DNA of 64,000 nucleotides. Origin: Ananas comosus (Eukaryota > Streptophyta > Magnoliopsida > Poales > Bromeliaceae). Shown here one piece after another: positions 1 to 12,789 of this stretch (positions are counted from its first letter, which is position 1; each line of letters starts with the position of its first letter). Where the stretch lies: positions 22,125,279 through 22,189,278 of the forward strand of contig NC_033621.1 of assembly GCF_001540865.1 (NCBI RefSeq), given 5' to 3'. Made by a program: the position numbers and the translations under genes. The notes beneath the pieces are model-generated. The model searched no databases. It was given only the letters and a program-made list of their open reading frames with translations, and was not told the DNA's origin.

Positions 1-91
1 ACAAAATAAAAGGCTTGAAATTCATTTCAAGCCGAGCTTGAGTATTACTCGGCTCGTTCGAATTAGGCTCGAAAAGCTCGAAAAGCTCGAA

Positions 92-93
92 TA

Positions 94-167
<74 letters not shown>
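92..167. repeat. (AT)n microsatellite followed by two telomere-type units
   Basis: This is an almost pure alternating AT/TA run with a few interrupting C bases. It is followed at 168-181 by GGGTTTAGGGTTTA, two copies of the plant telomere unit. The telomeric motif is too short to mean a chromosome end; it may be a telo-box or chance. Confidence 0.9.
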
Positions 168-413
168 GGGTTTAGGGTTTAGATATTTATAAATATAAAA
201 TATTTATAAATATAATGTATTTTAATTATATATAGGCTTTAATTTAATTTGGGCCATTATTGTTGGCCCATAAAATAAATCCAATAAGTACAATCGTGCA
301 ATTGAGCCAAACTCTAAATTTACATAACACACTCTCTTTCAGATTTTCACTGTTGCACATAATCCTAAAACATGATAGCATTCAAATTCTCAAATCCCTA
401 ATTTTTTTCTCCC

Positions 414-415
<2 letters not shown>

Positions 416-446
<31 letters not shown>

Positions 447-455
447 TCTCTCTCT
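416..455. repeat. (CT)n microsatellite
   Basis: An interrupted CT run of about 40 bases lies inside the hAT-like element. No gene is seen next to it. Confidence 0.85.
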
Positions 456-769
456 CAGACCCTCACCCAGTCAGGCAGTCACCCTAGCTCACATTTCTTG
501 CAATTATTTTGTATTTTGAACTATTGGACATGTTGCATCAAATTATAGGTAATGTTCTATAAAAATTAAACTATTGATTATATAATGTCGAGAATTTCAA
601 TCGGCTCGTTTAGAGCTCGAGCTCGGCTCGACTCGAAATTAGGCTCGCTCGAGCTCGGCTCGAATTAATTTCAAGCCGAGCTTGAGCCTAGATTTAGGCT
701 CAAAATTAATTTCAAGCCGAATTTGAGCTGACGTAAGCTCGCTCGAGCTCGGCTCGTTTCCACCCCTAG

Positions 770-1755
770 TGAGGGCAAGGGCGAGGGCGAGAGCATAAGG
801 GTGAGAGGCGAGGCGGACCGTTTTCGCCTCCGCCTCTCCTTTCGCTGCTTTCTTCGGTGAGAGAAAAAAAAATGAACGAGAGAAAAGAAGAGAAGAGAGA
901 AAGAGGAGAGAGAAAAAGTAATAAGGGTATTTTGGTCAGTTTGCTGAAAATTCGGACCGAATCTGCAAAAACGAAAAAAGGTGGCCCACTTTTGCAAATG
1001 CCCAATATTAGTGAATTGTTTATGCAAATTGGCCTTTAATTTAATTGATTAGATAATAACTTACCAGTAAGAATATAATAATGATGTGATATTTTATTTT
1101 TAAATTATTATAGTATTATAAGTCATAATATAGCCGTCAACAGTCATATTTCTTGTATAGATAATTTAGAATAGATAACCCTAGAATCTGGGAGTATGAA
1201 ATGCCCACCTAAAAATACATTAGTCATTACATCCTGAAATTAATGAGGCACGTGGGATTTTAGTTCTCGAACTTTAATTTGTTATAATAATAATAATAAT
1301 AATAATAATTTTTGACTATTTTTTTTTGAATTATTCTAATCAAATCTTGCAATCCAAATTGGCTAAATTGCTATAGAAGTGATGTGTAAGTGTTGTCATT
1401 GATGATACAATGGTAATTAAGATGCTATATTATTTTTACATTAATAATTTATCAATATTTAGCTAACTAAATTATATTTTGAGAACTGTTTGAAACAATT
1501 TAAAATATTTAAATTAAAGTTTGAGGACGAAATTATCAAACTCTCATAATTTGAGGACTAAAAGTGTAATTTACCCACCGTCACTGTGTAGTTGTTATTA
1601 TGTTCATATTATGTGTGCACCGGGTCCATGCACCAATCTCTCGTCACACCCAAAACCGGTGCCTCGGTTCACAGTTCGAAACGCATAAATACTCGGCCCG
1701 TTACAACTCAAAACCCCGCCGCATAATTAAAAAAAAAAAAACGAAAAAAAATATT
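770..1755. other. Gene-free 5' flank of the PPR gene
   Basis: This AT-rich stretch has a short GA-rich, G+C-richer patch at 775-920, an ATA/ATT microsatellite at 1285-1308 and poly-T tracts. No conserved coding sequence is visible. The last ~150 bases presumably contain the PPR leader. An open frame runs in from 1600, but its first 52 codons resemble no transit peptide, so the ATG at 1756 is preferred. Confidence 0.6.
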
Positions 1756-4232
1756 ATGCGCCCCTCCCGCACCGTTGCAAACACTTCCTCGCTCCGCCGC
1801 TTCTTCTCCTCGGCCTCCCCGATCCGGGATAACCAATCCCGGAATAATAAGAAAAAGTTATCCCGGAATAAGAAGCGGAGCTCCGTCGCCGACGCCGAGG
1901 TGGTGCGATGGAACAAGGCGATCACCTCGCACATGCGCAGCGGCCGCTGCGGCGCCGCGGAGCTCCTCTTCCGCCGCATGCCGCGGCGCAGCGTCGTCTC
2001 CTACAACGCCATGCTCTCCGGGTACGTCTCCAATGGCCTCCTCCCCCTCGCCCTCCGCCTCTTCCGCGCCATGCCCCGCCGCGACGCCACCTCGTGGAAC
2101 ACCATCCTCCACGGCCACGTCCTCCACCGCGACCTCGCCGCCGCACGCCGAGTGTTCGACGAGATGCCCCAGAGAGACCCCGTCTCCTGGAACATCATGA
2201 TCTCCGCGTGCGCCAACAACGGGCTCGTCGAGCTCGCCAGGGACTTCTTCGAGCGCGCCCCGGCGAAGAACGCCGTGTCCTGGAACGGGGTCCTCGCCGC
2301 GTACGCCCGGAACGGGCGCTTGGAGGCCGCGCGGGAGCTGTTCGACTCGAACCCTAGCTGGGAGATCGTCTCCTGGAACGCCATGATCGCCGGATACGCC
2401 CAAAGGAAGCGGATGGCCGATGCGCGGGAGCTGTTCGATCGAATGCCCGAGCGGGACGCGGTGTCGTGGAACACTGTGATCTCCGGCTACGCGCAATGCG
2501 GCGACATGGTGGAGGCAAAACGCCTTTTTGACACTTCGCCGCACCGAGACGTTTTCACTTGGACCGCTATGGTATCTGGGTACGCACAAAATGGGATGTT
2601 GGATAATGCGAGGAAAGTGTTCGATGTAATGCCTGAGAGAAATCAGGTCTCATGGAACGCGATGATTGCCGCGTACATACAGCACAAAATGATGGACAAA
2701 GCGAAGGATCTGTTCGATCAGATGCCGTGCAGGAATGTCTCGTCGTGGAACACGATGATCACAGGTTACGCGCAGGTGGGAAATATTGAAGAGGCCCGGT
2801 CGCTGTTTGACACGATGGCCGAACGAGATTCGGTCTCGTGGGCTGCAATGATCGCCGGGTACTCACAGAGTGGGTTCGGCGAGGAGGCGCTGAAGCTGTT
2901 TATAGAGATGGGGAGGAGCGGTGAGAGGATGAATAGGTCGGCGTTTACCTGTGCTTTAAGCACGTGTGCGGACATTGCCGTATTGGAATGCGGGATGCAG
3001 GTACACGGTAGGCTTATGAAGGCTGGATACGGGATGGGTTGTTTTGTGGGCAACGCGCTGATCGCGATGTATTTTAAGTGTGGTAGTATAAAGGAAGCTT
3101 TAGAAGCATTTGAAGTGATGGAGGAGAGGGATGTGGTTTCGTGGAATACCATGATCATGGGTTATGCGAGGCACGGACTTGGAAAGGAATCTCTCGGAGT
3201 TTTCGATACAATGATGAGGACCACAAACACTAAGCCGGATGATATTACCATGGTAAGAATAGACTCGATTTCCTATCGATATCATGAAACAGTTCAAGTT
3301 GCGGTGTTTTTACTACAATCGAGAATCGGTCAAGTCTTGAGTTTTTCCCTCTTTATATATATTAATCTAATGCAATGTACTATTGCCTCCTAAATATTTG
3401 TTCATTTTATTTTCTTTTTTATTAGGTTGGAGTCTTATCAGCTTGTAGCCATGCTGGATTGGTGGAAAAGGGCATTTCCTACTTCTACTCGATGCATCGA
3501 GATTTCGGTGTAACAGCAAAACCCGAGCACTACACTTGCATGATCGATCTCCTTGGCCGGGCTGGGCGCTTGGAAGAAGCCCTAGATCTAATGGCAAAAA
3601 TGCCCTCCGAACCCGATTCAACTATGTGGGGCGCTTTATTAGGTGCGAGTAGAATTCATCGAAACACCGAATTAGGTGAGAAGGCCGCAAAAATGATCTT
3701 TGAGATGGAACCTGATAATGCCGGAATGTATGTTTTGCTTTCGAATATATATGCTGCTTCTGGAAAATGGAATTATGTAGATAAAATGAGGGTTTTGATG
3801 CATGAGAGAGGTGTAAGGAAGGTGCCTGGATTTAGCTGGATTGAAGTTAAGAATAAGGTCCACACTTTTTCAGTTGGGGACTCTATTCATCCCGAGAAGG
3901 AGAAGATTTATGAATTTCTTGAAGAATTGGATAAGAAAATGAAAAAGGCAGGCTATGTATCGGCGACTGAGATAATTCTGCATGATGTGGAGGAGGAAGA
4001 GAAAGAGCACATGCTTAAGTACCACAGTGAGAAGCTCGCTGTTGCATTTGGGATATTGAATGTGCCTATCGGAAGGCCGATTCGGGTGATTAAGAACCTT
4101 AGAGTGTGCAAGGACTGTCATAATGCGATCAAGTATGTGTCTGCGATCGAGAATAGGCTGATTATTTTAAGGGATTCTAATCGGTTTCACCATTTCAGTG
4201 GTGGGTCTTGCTCATGTGGCGATTATTGGTAG
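1756..4232 (+). CDS. DYW-class pentatricopeptide repeat protein (organelle RNA editing type)
   Basis: Two exons, 1756-3252 and 3426-4232, give 767 aa. The intron 3253-3425 has GT and AG ends, and removing it joins ...DDITM to [16 protein letters not shown] in frame, a canonical PPR stretch. The N-terminus is Arg/Ser-rich (RRFFSSAS), suggesting a mitochondrial transit peptide. About eleven PPR units follow, marked by VSWNxMI motifs, then E/E+ motifs and a C-terminal DYW domain. The DYW domain shows a deaminase-like HSE at residues 699-701, CKDC with C727 and C730, and the terminal DYW triplet. It resembles the Arabidopsis At4g02750 class as I remember it. DYW proteins bind organelle transcripts and carry out or promote C-to-U editing; the target site cannot be read from sequence. 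G+C falls sharply from 5' to 3' along exon 1. Organelle assignment is inference. Confidence 0.93.
3253..3425 (+). other. Single intron of the PPR gene
   Basis: Donor ATG|GTAAGA and acceptor TTTTTTATTAG|GTTGG. It is in phase 0 and AT-rich. If retained, reading runs on for 47 codons to a stop at 3391-3393, which would remove the E and DYW domains. Confidence 0.9.
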
Positions 4233-6475
4233 AGTATTTCAGTCCAAAAATCTTCTGACTTTAAGATTATGTCCTGTCAGCGGAGAGCATAAAACGAACA
4301 CAAAAGGTGGCGTGTAAATGAGAAAGATCGAGTTGGAAATTCCATAGCAGTGAGAAAAGTAGTGTTTCAGAGCTGCATCAACAATGCTGGCTTGATGTGG
4401 TTTTCACAAAGTTCATCTAGATGGATATGTTACTATTGATAAGAGAGGGTTTTTATGGTTAATTTCCTCTCTATTCTGACCGGGGATTGTACTATGTAAT
4501 GCATGGCAATGAACAACTTAAAGAGGGCCAAACTGATAATAAACAGTTCCGAATCAGACTGAGCTACTGGAATCGCCTCGAATTCATTTCCTTCAAAGCA
4601 TATTTTCATGCTTTGTCCCAGCTGATGTATTTTACAAAGTTGAAGCTGCAATTGAGCAATTTTGCTATATGAAGTACATGCTTTTTACCTGGCAGGTATG
4701 TTTTTTGTAAGAGAAAATCTTACAGAGACAATTTTAGGCTAAATTGCAAAAATTACCCTCGAAGATTGCACCATTTGCACTTTGCTTTGTTGAAAGTTGA
4801 AACCTTTAGCACTTAACCTAACCCTATTGAAGCAACATTTTATGTTCAGGAATTATTATTAGGTAGTCTTAGAATATGATAATGAAATACCCATTATACC
4901 ATTTGTACTGTGAGCAAATAATCATATTTCATTATTGAACTGAAAATGTGTCAGGCAGAGAGTTTAGTGCTAATAGTCTAAACAAAAGGCGCTAATTATA
5001 GGCTTTCATATCTCAAAGAGGGGAAGTACAAATGGTGTTATTTCCGAGAGGATTCTCTGTATATGAAACATGCAGCAGCTTATCGTTAATTTTTGTATGT
5101 TTTCAGACACTCCAGACTGAGACTGCAGATATTCGGAAGCTTTTCGAGCAATTTGTATCATAGGTATGGTAAATATCAGTTTTCTGCAATCTGTAGTCTG
5201 AAAGAATCATGAAAGCATGTCATGTCTACAGTGTGTTTGTTCGGAATGTGTGTGAGATAAAGAAAAGTATCCATATCACAAATTCATTGTAGTTTGTTTT
5301 GTTAAATCTTTCAGCTTGAAATCTCCTCGCTGTCCTATGCTCCCGCTGCCATGAGCAGGGTTTCAATTTTTGCTGCTACTCTCCATCCGAGATCAAGCTG
5401 CACTAAAGGCCAGGTCTGTTCCCCCTCGCACCAAACCTCCAAGGGTGGGTCCTTTTTACGAAATAATGGTCGCAGAAAGTGTTTTTTTAGCTGAAAGTAG
5501 AGCCTTCTCCGAAAGAAATTTAGTGAACTAGCCTTTATATTGGTGACGTGTGCGAGCTGTCCTACATCCTCCTTGCCACCGTGCCGCCGTCCTCCTCTCT
5601 TACGTCCTGTGTTGCTGTACTCCGCCATGCCTGCTTCGTCAACCATCTCATCCCTTGCTGCAAATTGCAGTTGTACCGTTCACCGCCTTCAATGCACACT
5701 CACTTCATCTGCATTCTCAACCCCTCTGCGACAAGCAGGATTTGTGCCAACCCTAAGTTGGGGCCACAAACTTTAGTTTATAGGTGTAGATATAGAAGTA
5801 TGGATGAGTGATGGGGCGACGTGGCCTAGCCATATGTCGAAGTCTCTACAGAAGTGTTGTTTGAATACATTTGTTCAATGAATTGTTAGCGGTTATCTCA
5901 TTATTATTGCTTGGATTTTGGAGCAGATAAAGTTGTTCTCAAGGCCAAAACAAACAAGCACTTTATCCACTGAAAGAGCTACCTAATTTGCACAATTAAT
6001 CATTTTAATGGCCATAAGTTGATTGTTTCAAACGAATTATGATAGGATGGTCATCATATGATTATAATAAACATCTCCAAACTCATAATTTGGCTAAGTT
6101 AGAACATTTGGTACAGTCTAGTTCGAATTTGGACTAATGAGACCAACACGTAATACAAAAGTATAATGAGGTCTTTTTTTTAATCCTTGAAATAATATGA
6201 TTAAAGGGAAATGAGCAAAAGAAGAGGACCAAAAAAAAAAGATAGAATGAGCACACAAAATTTTATTCTAATAATTTAGTTTCTGCACAATGAAGGAAAA
6301 GTAGAGAGGGGAGAATATACAAACAAAGGTGCTAATTGCTATAAAATCAAAAGCTGCACAATATTAAATTATTTCTAAAACTAGTGGATTTATTCGAAAA
6401 AGGTGAAATTGGACAGGGAAAAATGTCAAGGAAAAAAAAAAAAACTTGCAGCTAATGACAGTTAAAACAATTGTG
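4233..6475. other. Convergent intergenic region between PPR and phosphatase genes
   Basis: It holds the 3' flanks of the two convergent genes. 4735-5060 looks like a diverged foldback repeat with ATTACCCTC and AAATGGTGTTATTT themes. 5335-5810 is slightly G+C richer with short overlapping open frames on both strands, none with a recognisable motif or conserved look. No RNA gene was recognised. Confidence 0.5.
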
Positions 6476-9400
6476 TTACTTTTTATTGCCGAATTTCCCC
6501 GCAATAATGGGTCGAACGTCCTCGGCATTAACGAGGGTCTCCAGGAAGGGAAGTAGTTGAAGCAATTCGGTGTCGGACGGGTCGTCGTACCAACTCTTTA
6601 TAGGAATGCCATTATTCACTTGCAAATGAAAAACCTGAAATTCATACAGAAAGATAAGATTTAATCACTACTTTTCTGATGCTTTTGGATTATTTTTGTA
6701 CTTTCAAACAAGTAATAGTTACATGCTACATACTTATTTTATCTTGGGTGTTTTTAGTAGGTTAAAAATGTACCTAGAAATGAGGGAACAATACAGGAAA
6801 AGGGTAAACTGCAATGCTGAGTCCTTAACCTTCTAGCTAGAGACAATTTGATCCTCAACTAGGTTCAATTTCCATTAAACTCCTCAGTTAAAATTGACAA
6901 AGATGTCCGCATATAATCAGCATGTAACACTGAATACACGACTTTTGCTCTTCTTATTTGTGGGGTAGTTTCGACTTGGCATAGATGGCGCTTACGTAAC
7001 TGTGCTTATGTGGTCATCTCTGTTTAATTTAACAGATAAATTTAATACAAAGTGCATGATTGCAGATGAATGTTAAGTTTCGGGACCCAATCCTTAAACT
7101 AGAAAAGTTCGAGGATCAAACTGAAACTGTGATAAAGGTTGAGGACCGCGGTGAAATTTGTCCTCTAGGTAAACATTCTAGTAAAAATTTAAACTTGATC
7201 AAAATTTGACAGTGCACGGGAGGAAAACAGCTGCATGGTTATACATGTGCATCTTGGAAAGGTGCATAATGCAACTACAAGAGAAAAAAAGCAAAAGAAT
7301 AATTTGAGGAACTTTGAGATGGTACCTGTGGGGAATTATCAATTATGGCAACTTTTGCGAGGTCGACCCCCAAAATCGATAGGTCTTTTGTACAGCAACC
7401 GTCAGTAAATATGCATGATTCACGAGAAAAGCACCGAGAAACTAATTTTCCAGCTGGGTCCAATCTGCTGAGTACATTTTCTGCATAGGTTCTTTGGCTC
7501 GCGGTAAAAATAACAATCTCAAACATCTCAGCCACCCTCTCAAGGAACATTAGCAAGTAAGGCCTCTTTTTTACATACACTGGAGTTGGCTTCATGTCTG
7601 AGAAAACTGGAAATGTGAAGTCTGCACCGTCGCAATGCTTCAGAGTAGAATGAACCAGAGTTTCTGCAGAAAAAAATATAAAAAATAAAAAATAAGGTGG
7701 CTTTTTACAAAAAATGAAGAGAGACAACAAGGATGGAACAAAAACAACAGAAAGGGGAATTTGTGAAATCATCTATTTGCATATATACACTTGTAAAAAC
7801 TGAATTTTCACGCGCACCTCTTGGAAGTACAGATTCTTACAAAATATCCACATTTAAGTTGCAGAGCTTTATAAAAAAGGATCATCTAAGTACGAATGCA
7901 AATGCACAAATAATTTAAGTTTCGGAAGGGTACAAACATAAATCTAGATTTTTGCTAGAATATAAGGTCTATTGATAAGTATTTCAGTATGGAAAAAGTA
8001 GGTTTTGCATATGACGGCGCGCAATGTGTTCATTGGTATGACAAGCACAATGTGCACACTGGCATGGTCAGAAACAATATAATGTTCCAATAATTCATAT
8101 GCATAGTTCTTACCACAAAATGTTTCGAGCATTTAAACCTTGGACAGCTCAAAAAGGATTGCTATTTATATGTACAGGATAACATGAAGAAAATTCTCAT
8201 CGACATACCATCTAAATCGAGTACAAGTGTGATAGGCTTCTTTCTTTCTTGCGATTTTGGCAGCTCAATAGGAGAAATTGGTGAATTTGTCTCCAACAAA
8301 TCAGGCAATTCATCCAACATTAAATGCGGATTAAAGCATCCAATCCCGCCCAAATCTCCAGAATGCCAGCTTACTTCAAATGCTCCCCCAAAGAAAAGGG
8401 GTATGCTCGGGTCGATCATTATGTCTAAATTTTCACATTTATCACAAAAATAATTGATTTCATTTGAGAATTCCATCAAACTGTCAAAGGGTAAAGCGGA
8501 AATGTTATCGGACATGCAATAGTCCATCAGATCACAATGTTGGAGATCAGTTAAATCACAATTTCCATCATCTCCATCGTCGGCCGTCAGTTGAGACAAC
8601 TTCAAAATTTCCTTGGCATCTGCAAAAGGAAAAAACACGAAATGGCTAACAATCCAAGAAATTAAAGTGAATTGAGGAGAAACTATTGCATGGAACTAGG
8701 CCACCACATCAGCAGTGAAACTCCCGTCCCTTTTCCACCCAGTTAGTTAGCCTTTTCTTGATTTATGAATAATTTTCTTAGAAAGCAAGTTGGTTGTTGC
8801 ATTGAATGCATAACAGTAAGATAGAGGACGATCGGACGGATGGTTCACAGCTTATGTACTGGTTCAGATCCAGGCAAATATTTCTGGAAAGGAAGATTTT
8901 GTTCATCCATGTCAAAGACCAAAAAACTACAAAAGTGGATTATACCTGCATTGATGTAAGTTGTTATTGGTTTTGACTCGGGACCACATTGAGTAAGATC
9001 AGGTAATGCTGGATCCTGCAGATTTTATTATGTATTTAGTAGAAGAAAGCATTCGCAAATTTTTTGCATAATAGAAACATAGGAAAAAAGGCAAAACTTC
9101 AAATAAAGATGAATTTGCAAAAGAAAATGGTATAATAAAAATAAAGGATTAAGGTGCCAATCAGCACTAATCATAGCCACCATGCCGTGGCAATAAGGTA
9201 TTGGCACAGTATATGACCCTCATGCCGATGGCATAATTCAAGAACCTCTTTCTCCACAGAGTAGAAAGGATAATGAAATTTTCATGCCAAAGTGTGTCGG
9301 CACATAGGTATTGTGTCAAAGCTCAACGGTACATATTGGCATGACAGAACATCATGTTGTACCATGCTGACAAGTGCTCGGGACGACTGGGTGCCTCAGT

Positions 9401-11070
9401 ATTTAAATCCTTGAATCAAACATCAACACGACAAGGATTCGAACAGAGCAAATATGCTAACACTTCTGCCCAAACTTTCGTAGTTAATTTGCTGAAAAGC
9501 CTTACTTCAGATTTATATGTTCCATAAGGATGATCTCAATCTATAATTAGGGCACGTTTGGTTCGCCTATTTTAGACTATGGAATCGGAATGGAATTCAT
9601 TGATTCCAGTAGTTGCCGTTTGTTTTATAGGAATCGGAGCGGAATGGGAATGGCCAAATCTATTTATGATCCAATCCGGCTTTGAATCCCGGATTGGCTC
9701 ATTCCATAGTAAACTATTCAAAATCCTCTTTCACCAACATCTACCTCCTCTCCCTTCATCACTTTCCTCTCTCTTAATCAAAACCCTCTCTCAAAAATTT
9801 TAAATTTTCATTCCGATTTTCATTCCAATAATGAACCTAACAATTTTAGATGATTCGTCATTCCATTTCTCATTCCAAAACAATCCAATTCCATTTCCCA
9901 TTCCTATTCCAATCATGAACCAAACATGCCCTTAGAGTGTATGAAGGACAAGGTATATCAGTTGACCTGATCTTAGGCAAAAAAGGTAGCCTGATGGTGA
10001 CCATATTGACATCTTAAAATGGCCAGGAAAGGGAAATATTTAAGCCTCTTTAGTTTAATGGTCAAACTGGTCTAGAGGGACATATGTAAATAGAAGAAAA
10101 TAAAGAGAACATTGACAACCCAAAAGTAATGAAACTAAATGTAGCATTGAAGCCTCATTAGAGGAGGGAAAAAAAAGAGAGAAAAAGATAGGAAAATGAA
10201 AATAATTAAAGAGAAAAAGCACAAACAACCATTGCTGCAAAGGATATAGGATCAGATGATAACTGTGACACCCTCAGCCTTTTAGCAGATTCTTCGTTAA
10301 AAATATCTTGGAAGTTGTTGGATTCAGAGATTCCCATGTTGTGTTCTGAACAAACTGTACAAACAAAAATATAGATTTCAAAGTCAAGCCTAAATCAGGA
10401 ACAATCGGCTTCTAAATATCATAAAGACATATACTAAGCATACTACTTTTGAGCTCGTCTCTGAAAAACTTGTTTAAACTGATTTCATACAACTCCTATA
10501 ATATTTCAGAACTCAAACAATAAGGCAATCATGAGATTTTTTGAAATATGATCTTTCCTCCTTTTTCTTTTTTTAACTCATTTCCTGAAATAGGAAAAGG
10601 CAAATGTGAGAGCCAAGCTTCATAAAGATCAGAGCTCTTAGGAAACTCATTAATGTATGAGTTCTAACAGTAAAAGAAGTGTTTTAATTGAATACAAATT
10701 ACAAAAGAACAAGGAACTATCTTGAGAGGTTTAACACTGAAGGATAAAGAGCATTTAAACCTCCAAAAATGTTCTGGAAAAAGAATTCGGAAATCTATTA
10801 GGGATTTAACATTTGAAATATAATCATAAAGCAAACAAGTCCCGATAAAATGGATCTCACTAAGCTCACTTTGGTCAAGAAAAGAACATTCGATGACTTA
10901 CCATTATGAAATATTTCTTGAGTCAAAGAGTTCAGCTGTGGATTTTGTTGATACGTATCAGTTGGACAGTTTGAAACTTTTTGCTTTTCATTGGATTTAG
11001 GGCATTCATGGAGTTCATTTCCAATACAACATTCTGCGAGTAATCTGCACTTCATCCTTACTGCTGGCAT
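6476..11070 (-). CDS. SSP4: SCP1-like small CTD phosphatase, SSP4 class (FCP1 homology domain, HAD fold)
   Basis: Six coding exons read from the minus strand: 11070-10902, 10354-10230, 9015-8946, 8619-8209, 7663-7326 and 6634-6476, giving 423 aa. All junctions are GT-AG and phases agree. The start MPAVRMK resembles the N-terminus of plant SSP4 proteins. Residues 1 to about 250 are an acidic low-complexity region. The FCP1 homology domain follows, with catalytic DLDET across the exon 4/5 junction (D256, D258, E259, T260), FTASQRTYAENVL, KDLSILGVDLAKVAIIDNSP and NNGIPIKSWYDDPSD. These enzymes dephosphorylate serines of the RNA polymerase II C-terminal repeat in the nucleus. All HAD motifs appear intact. 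The exon 2 donor (ATG|GTTGTT) is weak, and a site 3 bases downstream also keeps frame. The exact paralogue assignment is from memory. Confidence 0.92.
9550..9931. mobile_element. Tourist/PIF-Harbinger-type MITE in an intron of the phosphatase gene
   Basis: Terminal inverted repeats GGGCACGTTTGGTTC (9550-9564) and, at the other end, GAACCAAACATGCCC (9917-9931) match at 14 of 15 positions. The element is flanked by TTA at 9547-9549 and 9932-9934, the 3-bp duplication typical of PIF/Harbinger insertions. It is 382 bp long and lies in the intron between 10230 and 9015. No transposase is encoded. Confidence 0.88.
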
Positions 11071-11119
11071 GTGCGGAAAGCATGTGATATTTAATACAGT
11101 CCCACTTGAGAAACGTATA
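11071..11119 (-). other. 5' UTR part of the first coding exon, SSP4-like phosphatase
   Basis: On the minus strand an acceptor CTATGTTGCAG lies just above 11119, so the exon carrying the start codon probably begins at 11119 with 49 untranslated bases. A compatible donor G|GTACGTCC lies near 12689, inside the CT/GA-rich leader. This implies a leader intron of about 1.57 kb. No transcript evidence is available. Confidence 0.6.
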
Positions 11120-11196
11120 CTGCAACATAGTTCCATATAGAGTTCATTAAGACCTATTAAACGACAAAATCAATAAATCCATATATACATGAAAAC

Positions 11197-11526
11197 ACAC
11201 CATAATCAATAAAGAAGAGATCTCTATAACAACTTCCAATACAGTATGGAAGAGGACTCTCAAAGTGTTTGCTAACTTGGCTAATTCAAGGATCTGGTTT
11301 AAAAAAATATAAAAGATCACTGATCAAAACCCTAGTGTAAACTAAACAGTTGTTTAGTACACACCATAATCAATAAAAACAGATCCTATAACAACTTTCA
11401 GTACAATATGGAAGAGGATCTCTATAACAACTTTCAAAGTGTTTGCTAACTTGGCATATTCAAAGATCTGTTTTCACAAATATAGCAGATCACTGATCAA
11501 ACCCTAGGTAAACTAAATAGTTGTTT
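11197..11526. repeat. ~165-bp imperfect tandem duplication in the leader intron
   Basis: Unit 1 (11197-11358) and unit 2 (11360-11526) both run from CACACCATAATCAATAAA through TATGGAAGAGGA and GTGTTTGCTAACTTGGC to CTAAA(C/T)AGTTGTTT. They differ by scattered substitutions and small indels. The repeat lies in the putative 5' UTR intron of the phosphatase gene. Confidence 0.85.
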
Positions 11527-12716
11527 CAACCATTCAAAGTATGCGGCAAATTTGCAGCTGTAACTAAATATATTGCATAAAGATCTAATTTTGCCATTAA
11601 TTAGGATCTAGAGAAAATGAGATCTTAGTTAATTCAATACTCTGAGCTACTGATAGTCAGTCCACAAAAACTAAACTCTGTAGCTTAAGAACAAACAAAA
11701 TATTCAGGACATTTTTGGAGAAAATGAGATCTTGATAATTTTTATTTGCACCAATTTGATTTTTCGTATGCATGCTACATAACTGGAATTGCTTCTCTAG
11801 GTCACTATTTCATTACCTGATGAATAATTAACAAGAAGAACTGTTTATGACTTGCTATTAATGAGGCATATTTTAACCTAAAAGGACATACATATATTTT
11901 AAAAAAGGGGATAAACAGTAAGAATCTCATTATTGACCAAAGGGTCCAACAAACACCCCTAAATAGTAAGCATCATTTCATTATCTCTTCTAGAAAGTTA
12001 AAAATGAGAAAAAGAAATTTTGTGAAACCTACACGAACAAAGCAAAATTGGGCAAAAACCCAATACGCCAAATAACAGGAACGAACATAAAATCCATAGA
12101 ATTGGAAACCAAATAGAAACCCTAAAAGATTAGGTAACACGTTAACCATCAAAACAAGCTATTTTATCCTTCTCAACTCAATTCTCCCAAATTAAAACAT
12201 AAAATGATAAAAAAAAATCAAAATTTGATGAATCTAGAAAACAAAACAACCATGAACGAACACATAATAGAAGAAACCGACCTATAATTACTACAAAAAG
12301 CCGTTCGAAATTATCAGGAGAAAAACAAAACCTACACAAAATTCAAAATTTAAAATTAAATACCCACACCATTTTTGCAGCAACCAAAATAAAAGCCAAA
12401 ATTTGGCGAATCCCATTAACAAAACAATCATCAATACAAGCACCCACCAATACCTCTTCACAGAAAACAGTTAAATTTAATCCCCCCCCAACACACACCT
12501 CCCCCCAAAACACAGCGAAACCCACAAACCCAATCCCCGAACAAAAGCCCAATTAAAAACCACCCAAAACTCAAAATCAGAAAAAACAAACAAAAAACAA
12601 CAACACATCGAAGAAGTTCAGCGATCGAAGCATCTTAAGTACCGAAACCCCAAGTTATCACAGAAGAAGAAGAAGAAGAAGAAGAGGACGTACCCACAAT
12701 TAACCACAGGTCCTCC

Positions 12717-12744
12717 TCTCTCCCTCTCTCTCTCCCCTTCGTAG

Positions 12745-12789
<45 letters not shown>

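Larger units (their letters stand above)
1..769. mobile_element. Partial hAT-like non-autonomous element rich in GAGCTCGGCTCG
   Basis: The segment is filled with direct and inverted copies of GAGCTCGGCTCG and TTTCAAGCCGAGCTTGAG (about 23-90 and 600-760). It ends at about 768 with a terminus whose reverse complement reads CTAGGGGTGGAAACGAGCC, resembling the TAGGGGTG ends common on plant hAT elements. The other terminus lies beyond the window start, so no target duplication can be checked. The interior holds an AT microsatellite and a CT microsatellite and no credible coding sequence. The hAT assignment rests only on the terminal motif. Confidence 0.5.

Noticed and set aside
1858..2589. 243-codon antisense open frame over the PPR gene
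   Set aside because: It lies opposite a clearly coding PPR exon with very high G+C, which suppresses stop codons; its sequence is repetitive mirror coding of the PPR units.
5335..5811. Overlapping open frames of 68-103 codons on both strands between the PPR and phosphatase genes
   Set aside because: No recognisable motif, conflicting strands, no splice partners and no family resemblance.
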